DNA of 50,105 nucleotides, from assembly GCA_015233515.1 (NCBI GenBank), contig JADFXS010000005.1:1-50105 (forward strand). The letters run 5' to 3'. Below, piece after piece: positions 8,013-17,300 of this stretch (positions within the stretch are counted from its first letter, which is position 1; every line of letters starts with the position of its first letter). Source of the stretch: Deltaproteobacteria bacterium (GTDB lineage: Bacteria > Desulfobacterota > Desulfarculia > Adiutricales > JAGVGV01). The notes under the pieces are model-generated. The model did no database searches and was not told the DNA's origin. It saw nothing but the letters and a program-made list of their open reading frames with translations. The position numbers were made by a program, and so were the translations under genes.

Positions 8013-8686
8013 TTTCCTTAAATGGTATCACAAAATCTTATAAAACCATTTCAACAACTAAAATTGTTTTAGATAATATTCACTATATTTTCAAACCTGG
8101 AATAAATGTTGGAATTCTTGGACGCAACGGCGCCGGCAAAAGCACGCTTCTACGAATAATTGGTGGCACTGAACTCCCTGATTCCGGAATAGTCCATCGG
8201 CGCTGCCGCATCTCATGGCCTATCGGATTTGCTGGTGGATTTCATGGTAGTCTTACAGGTCGTGAAAACTTGCGATTTACTTGTCGTATTTTCAAGGCGG
8301 ACATCTCACAAGTTACAGAATTTGTAAAAGACTTTGCTGAATTAGACGAGTATATGGACATGCCCATCAAAACTTATTCCTCAGGTATGAGAGCGAAACT
8401 AGCCTTTGGTTTAAGTATGGCTCTTGATTTCGATTTTTATTTAATTGACGAGATTACAGCAGTTGGTGATGCTTCCTTTCAATCAAAATGTTCCGCAATT
8501 TTTGAAGAACGACGTTCACGTTCCACTCTTATTGTAGTTTCTCATAACGTAGAAACTATAAAGCAATATTGCCAAATCGCGGCGATTCTTGATCATGGAA
8601 ATTTATCCTTGTTTGAAAATATGGATGAAGCGTTTAAAAGCTATTGGGATATATGCAATGGAAAAACTTCAATACAAAATCAGTAA
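8009..8686 (+). CDS. kpsT: Capsule ABC exporter ATPase, KpsT/CtrD type
   Basis: A 225-residue ATP-binding subunit. Walker A is GRNGAGKST (38-46), the ABC signature is SSGMRAKL (124-131), Walker B is FYLIDE (143-148) and the H-loop histidine is His179. The length is that of KpsT/CtrD. It lacks the C-terminal carbohydrate-binding domain found in Wzt proteins that recognise modified O-antigen ends. This supports group 2 capsule export that does not read the chain end through the ATPase. Translation is coupled to kpsM, and kpsE starts inside its 3' end. Confidence 0.93.
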   Translation: MISLNGITKSYKTISTTKIVLDNIHYIFKPGINVGILGRNGAGKSTLLRIIGGTELPDSGIVHRRCRISWPIGFAGGFHGSLTGRENLRFTCRIFKADISQVTEFVKDFAELDEYMDMPIKTYSSGMRAKLAFGLSMALDFDFYLIDEITAVGDASFQSKCSAIFEERRSRSTLIVVSHNVETIKQYCQIAAILDHGNLSLFENMDEAFKSYWDICNGKTSIQNQ

Positions 8687-9854
8687 TGAAAACAGAGTTT
8701 CGAAAATTGATTTTCTTTGGAATCAATTTATATCCACTTCTCGCCATAAAGGCCTCACCTTTAGAGGTATAATTTTTTTTGTTGGGTTATTAACTCTATT
8801 TTCAGGATTCTATTTTTTGATTATCGCCTCCGACATGTACATTTCAGAATGTATGTTTGCTATTCGTAATGCTGATAATAGTATCACCGGGGGAGCAGGA
8901 AATTCTTCTACAGGAACCGCAATGCTTCTTCAAGCTTTTGGTTCTACCAACGCCGAGGCTTATATTGTCCGTGATTATATTCATTCTCATGATTTACTCA
9001 ATCATGTCAACAAGCGCTTGCAAATTCGTGAACATTTTTCTTCAAATTCACATGATTTCATTTCTCGTTTGAATCACGACGCCACGATGGAACAATTTTT
9101 AAAGTATTGGGTTTTTACTGTTTCCCTATCATTTGATCCTGAAGCTGGAATTATTCGACTAAAAACTAAAGGTTATTCTCCAGAAATGGCTCAAAAAATT
9201 AATAAAATAATTCTTGAAAAAAGTGAAGAATTAATTAATCGAATGAATGAGCGGGCAAGACAGGACATTTTAGCTCAGGCCTACAGAGAGTTACGTCTTG
9301 CCGAAGAACAAATACTCCTTACGCGCGAGGCATTAAGAATATTTCGAGATGATCATTTCATGCTCGACCCTAATTCTACAGCCGATGGGCTTGGTAAGTT
9401 AATTGATCAATTAGAAATGGAAAAAGCAAAAATTAGTCAGCAACTTGCAGAATCCTTGTCTTATATGCGTGTGCAAAGTCCCCATGTAGTGGCAATTCAA
9501 AATAAGCTTAAAACCATAGAAGATCAAATTATAACACAAAAACACCGCCTTGTCGGAACTGGGCAACGTGATGAACGAATCAACACCGTTATCGGAGAAT
9601 ATGAAAAATTGACGACTGACGCTGAATTTGCTCAAAAGCGTTACTTGAATATATTGACATCTTTAGAGATATCCCGAATAAAGGCTGATTCAAAGCTCCT
9701 TTACATCGTACCATTTCAATTACCTACTTTACCGGACGAATCTCTTTACCCGCGTCCATTCTTATTTACATTTTTGGTGAGTATCCTTTCTTTACTGACC
9801 TTAGGGCTCCTATCTTTAATCGTTGGAGCTGTAAGAGAACATGCGGGCTTTTAA
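8658..9854 (+). CDS. kpsE: Capsule export inner-membrane/periplasmic protein, KpsE/CtrB type
   Basis: About 398 residues from the ATG at 8658. A frame from 8589 also exists, but the first residues would lie deep within kpsT, and 398 fits the usual KpsE length of about 380. Features are a transmembrane helix at about 36-57, a long periplasmic part with coiled-coil segments (about 200-340), and a second membrane helix at the C-terminus preceded by the proline-rich stretch LPTLPDESLYPRPF typical of polysaccharide co-polymerase proteins. It links the KpsMT exporter to the outer-membrane KpsD. It overlaps kpsT by 29 bases and is followed two bases later by kpsD. Confidence 0.9.
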   Translation: MEKLQYKISNENRVSKIDFLWNQFISTSRHKGLTFRGIIFFVGLLTLFSGFYFLIIASDMYISECMFAIRNADNSITGGAGNSSTGTAMLLQAFGSTNAEAYIVRDYIHSHDLLNHVNKRLQIREHFSSNSHDFISRLNHDATMEQFLKYWVFTVSLSFDPEAGIIRLKTKGYSPEMAQKINKIILEKSEELINRMNERARQDILAQAYRELRLAEEQILLTREALRIFRDDHFMLDPNSTADGLGKLIDQLEMEKAKISQQLAESLSYMRVQSPHVVAIQNKLKTIEDQIITQKHRLVGTGQRDERINTVIGEYEKLTTDAEFAQKRYLNILTSLEISRIKADSKLLYIVPFQLPTLPDESLYPRPFLFTFLVSILSLLTLGLLSLIVGAVREHAGF

Positions 9855-9856
9855 CT

Positions 9857-11602
9857 ATGCGTAATTTTATCATATTTTCCTTGATAATGCTAACTGCCGT
9901 CCCTTCTTTGGCCGAGCAAACCGACATACCTAAAGGTACACCGAATTTGCAAACCAGAGTCCCGTCAATTCCACTGAATCCCCAACCACCGCGGGAGCCA
10001 AACCTATCTATTACCACACCTAGTCAACCGCGGGCCTCTAGTGGATTCAAATTTCCTATACGCTCTTCATCACCTCCAGCCTGGGCTCAGGTTCCCATGC
10101 AAGGGATTACTGCCAACTCCCTGCCGACCTTTGGAGAAAATCTTTTTCAAGGAAATTTTGGCAACACCTATCATGATGGTTTGTCTCCAGACTACATTAT
10201 TATGCCAGGTGATCGAATTTTAACAAGAATTTGGGGGCAAAAAACCTACGATGACGTAACTATAGTCGACACACAAGGTAATATTTTCCTGCCGGAAATC
10301 GGCCCGGTCCGTGTGGCCGGAGTGAACCAGGGGCAACTTCTGAACACGATAAAAGAAAAGATAGCTTCTGTATTTACTAACGGTATCGAAGTTTACGTCA
10401 ATCTTCTTAATACACAATCTGTAGCCGTATACGTGACCGGATGCGTCAACAAACCAGGCCGCTACGCTGGCGGACCTAATGACTCGGTTTTTTACTATCT
10501 TGACCGCGCTGGTGGAATTGATACCGATTACGGCAGCTTTCGCGATATAACTCTACTACGCAACAATACCCCTATAGGGCAAATTGATCTTTATCCTTTT
10601 TTGACTCGTGGTACTCTTCAAGCTCCGCGCCTTAAGGACGGTGATGTTATCCTTGTAGGTAAAAAAGGAATGAGTGTAGCCATTTTTGGGCTTGTCCGTC
10701 AGCCTGCCATATATGAATTCAAAGCCCCATTCATAACCGGAAAAGATATATATGATCTTGTGTTTCCGCTTAATAATGTTTCACATATCAGCGTTTCCGG
10801 CACACGCAACGGTGCTCCTTTTAATACCTACATAGCCAATGATTCTTTCCCAAAATTCCGATTACAAGATAACGATTCCGTAGAATTTCATGCAGATAAG
10901 CCAGGTTATACCATCATGGTCGGAGTAGCCGGAGCAATAACCGGACCCTCCCGTTATCCCGTTTTAAGCGGGGCAACTCTAAAAGCTTTATTAAGTTATG
11001 TCGCCATTGATCCATCCCTGGCCAACTTGCAAGGAATATATGTGAAAAGGCGCAGCGTGGCCGAGCAACAAAAGCGTGTCATTACCGATGCCTTGAGACG
11101 ACTTGAAAATAGCGCCCTTACGGCCACTTCATCTACTGTTGACGAAGCCAATATCCGGGTCAGAGAAGCAGAATTAATTCAAGATTTTGTCAAACGAGCG
11201 AGTTCCTACGAACCTGATGGCGTCGTCGTAGTATGTAGCCGAAATCAACTGAACAATATAATTTTAGAAGACGGTGACATAATCGTAATTCCTCAAAAAA
11301 GCGATGTAATTCAGGTCAGTGGCGAAGTCAGAATGCCGAAATCCATCGTCTATAACAAGTCGATGGAAGTTCGTGATTATATTGCCGGTTCTGGTGGATA
11401 TTCGGATAGAGCCGATACCTCCGGTATTTTAATAATCCGACCTAACGGTGAAGTCGCAAAAGCAGATAGTATCGAACTCCTCCCAGGCGATAACTTGTTG
11501 GTCATGCCTAAATTTGACACAAAAAATATGCAACTATTCAAAGACTTAACCGATGTCCTTTACAAGATAGCCATAGCAACCAAAGTCGCGTTAACATTAT
11601 GA
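9857..11602 (+). CDS. kpsD: Capsule export outer-membrane protein, KpsD-like with SLBB domains
   Basis: A 581-residue protein with a Sec signal peptide (likely cleaved after Ala19), a proline-rich linker (about 30-80), a polysaccharide-export domain (about 115-190, containing PGDRILTRIWGQ) and several SLBB-type beta-grasp repeats (for example starting near VAVYVTGCVNKPG, VAIFGLVRQP, IMVGVAGA and IQVSGEVRMP). Length and layout match KpsD (about 560 residues), the periplasmic/outer-membrane exit of group 2 capsules. There is no lipobox cysteine at the cleavage site, unlike Wza. It ends the export block. The next 249 bases hold no gene or clear terminator. Confidence 0.88.
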   Translation: MRNFIIFSLIMLTAVPSLAEQTDIPKGTPNLQTRVPSIPLNPQPPREPNLSITTPSQPRASSGFKFPIRSSSPPAWAQVPMQGITANSLPTFGENLFQGNFGNTYHDGLSPDYIIMPGDRILTRIWGQKTYDDVTIVDTQGNIFLPEIGPVRVAGVNQGQLLNTIKEKIASVFTNGIEVYVNLLNTQSVAVYVTGCVNKPGRYAGGPNDSVFYYLDRAGGIDTDYGSFRDITLLRNNTPIGQIDLYPFLTRGTLQAPRLKDGDVILVGKKGMSVAIFGLVRQPAIYEFKAPFITGKDIYDLVFPLNNVSHISVSGTRNGAPFNTYIANDSFPKFRLQDNDSVEFHADKPGYTIMVGVAGAITGPSRYPVLSGATLKALLSYVAIDPSLANLQGIYVKRRSVAEQQKRVITDALRRLENSALTATSSTVDEANIRVREAELIQDFVKRASSYEPDGVVVVCSRNQLNNIILEDGDIIVIPQKSDVIQVSGEVRMPKSIVYNKSMEVRDYIAGSGGYSDRADTSGILIIRPNGEVAKADSIELLPGDNLLVMPKFDTKNMQLFKDLTDVLYKIAIATKVALTL

Positions 11603-11851
11603 CAATGAGATCTCAAACAAAATAGAATCAACCTTAAATTATTTTCACGCTACCAAAGGTGCTACGTATGTTTCAGGATTGTAATTTAAACAGAAGCTAC
11701 AAATGTATGTCAGGTTTTCTCAAAATTTATCGTTTCCCTAACTATAACTGTAGCCCCTGAAATATACTTAGATTTACTTTGTTTCACGAAAACTATCTGA
11801 AGTATGGCCTAATCAAGAAGAAGTAGCGCGACTCTTTTGCGGAGAAAAATG

Positions 11852-12982
11852 ATGAAGGTATTGACTGTATTCGGCACACGCCCGGAAGCTATTAAGATGG
11901 CTCCCCTCGTCAAGCAATTGGCACGAGGCTCCGAGCTGATATCCAGAGTTTGTGTTACCGCTCAACATCGACAGATGCTGGATCAAGTGCTTGATCTATT
12001 CGAGATCAAGCCCGATTACGATCTCGATATAATGTGGCCTGGGCAAACACTTTCTGTAATCACCAGCAAAATCCTTACCCTCATGGAACCGGTGTTAATC
12101 GACTTCAAACCTGACTGGGTCCTGGTTCATGGCGACACCTCCACCACCCTGTCTACCACGCTGGCAGCATATTACCAACGTATCGCGGTGGGCCATATCG
12201 AAGCCGGATTGCGAACCGGCAACCTTTATTCCCCCTGGCCGGAAGAAGCAAACCGCAAGCTCACCGGGGCCCTGGCTCGCCTGCATTTCGCTCCGACCGA
12301 ACAGGCTCAAGCCAACCTATTACGTGAAGGAGTGGCCGCGGACATGATCCATGTCACCGGTAACACTGTTATCGACTCATTATTTTGGGTCAAGGATAAG
12401 CTCGAAGGCGATATAACCCTTAGTGATTATCTACGCAAAAAATTTTCTTATCTGCGAGATCAGTCCAGGTTGGTATTGATTACGGGCCACCGACGAGAAA
12501 ACTTCGGAGGAGGTTTTGAACGCATTTGCTCGGCGATTCGCACCTTGGCCGGCAATTTCTCGGAATTCGATTTTCTATACCCGGTTCACCTGAACCCTAA
12601 CGTGCGTGGTCCTGTCCTGCGAACACTCAAGGGGCTGATTAATGTTCATTTGATCGAGCCGCTGGACTATCTGCCATTTGTCTATCTCATGACTCGCGCT
12701 TATTTAATTCTTACTGATTCCGGCGGCATTCAAGAGGAAGCACCTTCGCTAGGCAAACCGGTTTTATTAATGCGCGATACCACGGAACGACCGGAAGCCG
12801 TCCAATCTGAGACAGTAAAACTGGTCGGAACTGACGAGTGGAAAATCGTTGAAGAGGTAAGCAGGCTTATTACCGATCGAGTTGAATACGAACGTATGAG
12901 CTTTGCCCATAATCCATACGGGAATGGCAAAGCTTCCGAAAACATTGCCAATATCATCAAAACTCAATCAAAAGGGGCTTAA
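11852..12982 (+). CDS. wecB: UDP-N-acetylglucosamine 2-epimerase (non-hydrolysing)
   Basis: About 376 residues, closely resembling enterobacterial WecB along its whole length. It converts UDP-GlcNAc to UDP-ManNAc in the cytoplasm. Landmarks are [20 protein letters not shown] at the start, [34 protein letters not shown], and [15 protein letters not shown] followed by DTTERPE. The ATG at 11852 is chosen because GGAG (11841-11844) is seven bases away and the protein then begins exactly like WecB. An ATG at 11849 and a TTG at 11837 are alternatives. It is followed one base later by wecC, its pathway partner. Base composition is more balanced than in the export genes, suggesting a separate origin. 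Confidence 0.95.
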   Translation: MKVLTVFGTRPEAIKMAPLVKQLARGSELISRVCVTAQHRQMLDQVLDLFEIKPDYDLDIMWPGQTLSVITSKILTLMEPVLIDFKPDWVLVHGDTSTTLSTTLAAYYQRIAVGHIEAGLRTGNLYSPWPEEANRKLTGALARLHFAPTEQAQANLLREGVAADMIHVTGNTVIDSLFWVKDKLEGDITLSDYLRKKFSYLRDQSRLVLITGHRRENFGGGFERICSAIRTLAGNFSEFDFLYPVHLNPNVRGPVLRTLKGLINVHLIEPLDYLPFVYLMTRAYLILTDSGGIQEEAPSLGKPVLLMRDTTERPEAVQSETVKLVGTDEWKIVEEVSRLITDRVEYERMSFAHNPYGNGKASENIANIIKTQSKGA

Positions 12983-12983
12983 C

Positions 12984-14315
12984 ATGCAATTCTCACACAT
13001 CTCCACCGCTCCTGTTATTGATCTTCCCTTTATTTCAACGGTATCAGTCATCGGTATTGGCTACATCGGCCTTCCCACGGCGGCCTTGTTGGCATCGCAA
13101 AAGATGAATGTGATTGGCGTTGATATCAGCCGGCATATAGTGGAAACCATAAACAAGGGTGCTATTCACATTGTCGAGCCCGAACTCGGCGAAATCGTGA
13201 ATAAAGTCGTAACCGCGGGATGCCTTCGAGCCGTGACTAAACCGGAACCAGCCGATGCCTTCCTGATTACAGTGCCTACGCCGTTCAAGAGTAACCATGA
13301 ACCGGACCTTTCATATGTTAAAGCTGCTTCCGAAGCAATTGCTCCGGTCCTCAAGAAAGGTGACCTGCTGATACTGGAATCCACTTCTCCGGTCGGTACA
13401 ACCGAGAAAATGACACAATGGATGGCGGCCATGAGGCCTGATCTGGTTTTTCCTAGGCCTGGTATCGAGCGCGTGGAAGTGAACGTGGCCTATTGTCCAG
13501 AGCGTGTGCTGCCAGGTCATATAATGAGAGAATTAGTGGAAAACGACAGAATCATTGGGGGGATGACTCCAGAGTGCTCTCGGCGGGCGGCTCAGTTATA
13601 TCGAACATTCGTTAAAGGCAAGCTTCTAGTAACCAGTCCCCGCATGGCGGAGATGTGTAAACTCACCGAAAACACGTTCAGGGACGTGAATATTGCGTTT
13701 GCGAACGAGCTGTCGGTAATTTGTCACAAGCTAGATATAGACGTATGGGAACTGATTCGACTGGCTAACCACCACCCCCGCGTCAAAATTCTGCAACCAG
13801 GGACCGGCGTGGGCGGCCACTGTATAGCGGTTGACCCCTGGTTCATAATCGATAAAGCGCCGCGAGAGGCTAAAATGATCAGGATGGCGCGGAATATCAA
13901 CAACCGAAAACCACGATGGGTTATCGAACGACTTAACGAAAAAATTAACACTATTTTAAGGGATCAGAGCTTCGGAGCTTCATCGAAACTCACGGTCGCG
14001 GTCCTGGGGCTTGCCTTTAAGCCCAATATCGACGATTTACGTGAAAGCCCGGCGCTTTACATTGCCGAGCACCTCGCGGCCAATTTCCGAGGAAAACTGC
14101 TATATGTCGAACCTAATATAAAAAATCTTCCCCCATCGCTAGTGGGTGGCGAACTTACTGATCTGGAAACAGCACTCGCTAACGCTGACTTAGTCCTTGT
14201 CTTGGTAGCACATCGTGAGTTTCAAGATTTGCATATGAAGCTCTCTACCCACCATAAAATCATCGATGCCGTAGGTATCACGAAGCATCGGAAAGCGTTA
14301 AAGGTTTCGGTATGA
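12984..14315 (+). CDS. wecC: UDP-N-acetyl-D-mannosamine dehydrogenase
   Basis: About 443 residues of the UDP-sugar dehydrogenase family. It oxidises UDP-ManNAc with two NAD+ to UDP-ManNAcA. Seen are the Rossmann motif VIGIGYIGLPTAALLAS near the start, ESTSPVGTTEKM, CPERVLPGHIMRELVENDRI, and the catalytic cysteine segment GTGVGGHCIAVDPW. The ATG at 12984 has AAAGGGG upstream. A longer frame from 12903 would overlap wecB by 80 bases and adds no conserved sequence. The stop overlaps the start of the giant downstream gene (ATGA at 14312-14315). With wecB it implies ManNAcA or a derivative in the capsule. Confidence 0.95.
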   Translation: MQFSHISTAPVIDLPFISTVSVIGIGYIGLPTAALLASQKMNVIGVDISRHIVETINKGAIHIVEPELGEIVNKVVTAGCLRAVTKPEPADAFLITVPTPFKSNHEPDLSYVKAASEAIAPVLKKGDLLILESTSPVGTTEKMTQWMAAMRPDLVFPRPGIERVEVNVAYCPERVLPGHIMRELVENDRIIGGMTPECSRRAAQLYRTFVKGKLLVTSPRMAEMCKLTENTFRDVNIAFANELSVICHKLDIDVWELIRLANHHPRVKILQPGTGVGGHCIAVDPWFIIDKAPREAKMIRMARNINNRKPRWVIERLNEKINTILRDQSFGASSKLTVAVLGLAFKPNIDDLRESPALYIAEHLAANFRGKLLYVEPNIKNLPPSLVGGELTDLETALANADLVLVLVAHREFQDLHMKLSTHHKIIDAVGITKHRKALKVSV

Positions 14316-17300
14316 CGGACTCTATTCCCGCCAATCTCTACTTATTGAAACCTGAATCCACCGAAAGTGGCCCGGTGGTTGATACTCATGACCGTATCAC
14401 TGACGCTTATCAAGGCAAGCTCGGGAAACAATTCATGTTGAAAACCCAGAAGCGTATCCACTGGATTTGTAAGCAAGTCCAAGGACAACGAGTGCTTGAT
14501 GTGGGTTGCAGCCAAGGGATCACCGCGATCCTGTTGGCTCGTGAAGGCAAGACGGTCATCGGCATCGACATAGACGACAAAGCCATGGCGGAAGCTCGTG
14601 CCTATTTAATGTTAGAAGCACCCCAGGTGCAAAATAGGGTCAAACTAATTCAAGGCGATGTCATTTTTCAAGATCTTGCCGCGGAACGGTTCGATGTCGT
14701 GGTCCTGGGTGAAGTGCTTGAGCAATTCATTCAACCGGAACGTTTGATTGATATTGCCATGCAATGGCTTGGACCGGGAGGCCGACTGGTGGTGACCGTG
14801 CCTTTCGGGATCAACGATTTTTTTGATCATAAACGCACGTTTTACCTGTTCGAGCCTTACGAGTTGATCGCCAATCATTGTGTCATTCGTGAGATGGTCT
14901 TGATGGATAATTGGGTAGGCATCGTCGCGAATCGGCGGGAGGTTGGTGACGCGCAACCAAGCGGCGACGCGATTTATATCGATATCATCAGAAAGCTGGA
15001 AGCCGGCATTTTCTCATTGGAACAAGCTCTCCGGGAAGATATTGAATCAGTCCGCAACCAACTTCATGATGCGAACACCAAGTACAAAACGGCAACAGGG
15101 CAGCTGAGCGAAGCGAATACTAAATACAAGACCTTGACTGAACTGGTCGATTCCTTAAAACAACAGCTGTCTCAGGTAGAAGCAGCCAAAAAAGAAGCTG
15201 AAAGCTTTCTTGCTCAATTACGGGTGCAGTTGCAGGAGACTCTCCAAAAAGAACAACAGGAACATATCACCGGGATTACCCTGAGATCAGATTTGCGAAT
15301 CAGCGAAGTCAAGCTGCAACAGGCCGTGGAGCAGCTCGATCAACTGCGATTAAAGCTTACAGAGGCGGAGTCTCAAGGCCAGGCGCGAGAAGAAGAGCTC
15401 GGCGACCTTCGCCGCAAGTTAACCCTGGCTGAGCAGTCAGGTATCGTGGCTGTAACGAATCTTGCCGAGAGCGAGCAACGCGCGGAGCTCGAGCGATTGG
15501 CTCTGACTGAACGGATGCAGGGCTTACGAGAAGAGCTTCAGACCCGGCAGGCGTCCGCGCACGAGGCGGAAAAGCAAGCGGTTCGTCTCGAAGCGGATCT
15601 AGGCTTTGTTCGACAGCAAATGGAGGAGGACCGCGCCAAATATTTCGCCGGCGCGGAGCAAATAGCTTTCCTCAAGGAACAAGTTCAGCAGGCTGAAGCA
15701 GCCTATAATGCTCAGATTCAGGTGACAAATGAACTGACGGACAAATTGCACCAGGCAGAAGCACAAATTGCTTCGTTGTGGCAGGCTTTAGAGCAGCTCG
15801 AACTATTACGGTTAAAGCTGGCTGAAGCGGAGTCTCAGGGCTTCACTCGAGAAAAGGAACTAGCCGACCTTCGCCTTAAGCTAACCCTGGCTGAGCAGTC
15901 AGGTATCGTGGCTGTAACGAATCTTGCCGAGAGCGAGCAACGCGCGGAGCTCGAGCGATTGGCTCTGACTGAACGGATGCAGGGCTTACGAGAAGAGCTT
16001 CAGACCCGGCAGGCGTCGGCGTATGAAACGGAACAGAAAGCGGTTTGTTTGGAATCGGATTTGGCCCATGAACACCAGAGACTGGAGGAAGCCAACGCGA
16101 AATACCTCGCCGGCATGGCGGAGATAGCTTCTCTCGAGGAACAGGTCCGGCAGACTGAGACGGCTTATGACGCTCAGACTCAGATTGCATATGAACTCAC
16201 GGATAAATTGCATCAGAAGGATATAAAAATTGCTTGGCTGCAGCAGGCAATGGAACAGCTTAATCAACTGCGCTTAAAACTACTTGAGGCGGAATCTCTG
16301 CGCCAGGCGCGAGAAGAAGAGCTAAGCACCCTTCGATTCAGGCTGGTTCTGTCTGAACAGTCCGCCATCGTAGCCGCTTCGAAACTCGCCGATCTTGAGC
16401 AACATTCGGCGCGTGATCGATCCGATTTTGTCGAACAGATCCAGAGCCTAAAGATGGAGCTTCAGGCTCGGCAGGCGATCGCGAATGAAGCGGAGAGAAA
16501 ATCGATCCGCCTTAAAGAGGACTTGTCCAACATACGCCGGCGGCTGGAAGAGGCCGACGCGAAGTCCCGCGTCAGTAGTGAGATGATCGATTTTTTCAAG
16601 GAACAGGTCCAGCAGGCTGAGGCGGCTTATGATGCTCAGACTCAGATTGCCAATGAACTCACGGACAAATTGTCCAAAGCCGAGGCGCGGCTTGCTTCGT
16701 TGCGGCAGGCCTCGGAGCAGCTCGAACAATTGCAGTTAAAGCAGGCTGAGGCGGAGTCTCGGGAGCGCGCGCGAGAAGAAGAACTTACCGGCCTCGAACA
16801 ACGTGCTAATCTTGACCGATCAACTTTTACCGAACAGATACAGAATTTACGCGAGGAACTTCAGACCCGGCAGTTAATCGCACATGAAACAGAAAAGCAA
16901 ACGCTTCGTCTCGAAGCGGATCTGGTCATCATCCGCCGGCAATTGGAAGATGCCAACGAAAAGTCTCGAATAAGCACGGAGATGATTGACTTTCTCAAAA
17001 AGCAGGTCCTACAGGATGAGGTGCTTCATAACGCTCAAATTCAAACAACGAATGAGCTTAGAGACAAATTGCGTCAGGCCGAAGCACTGATCACTTCAAT
17101 ACAGCAATCTCATAAGCAAGCGGTGGCTGACTGGGCCGAGCGTCTGCGAGAGACCGAGGAACGTAATGAGACGGATTGGCAAGCCCTACAGAGGGAGATC
17201 AGTAAGGTAGCTGATGATGTTCCAAAGCTGAAAACGCAGTTAGCCGACTCGAACGCTAAGTATCGCCAAAGCCAGGAGCGGGCCGGTAGAAAAGAAGAGA

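Noticed and set aside
11603..11851. Promoter candidates before wecB
   Set aside because: Several partial -10/-35 matches in A+T-rich DNA, none clearly better than the others.
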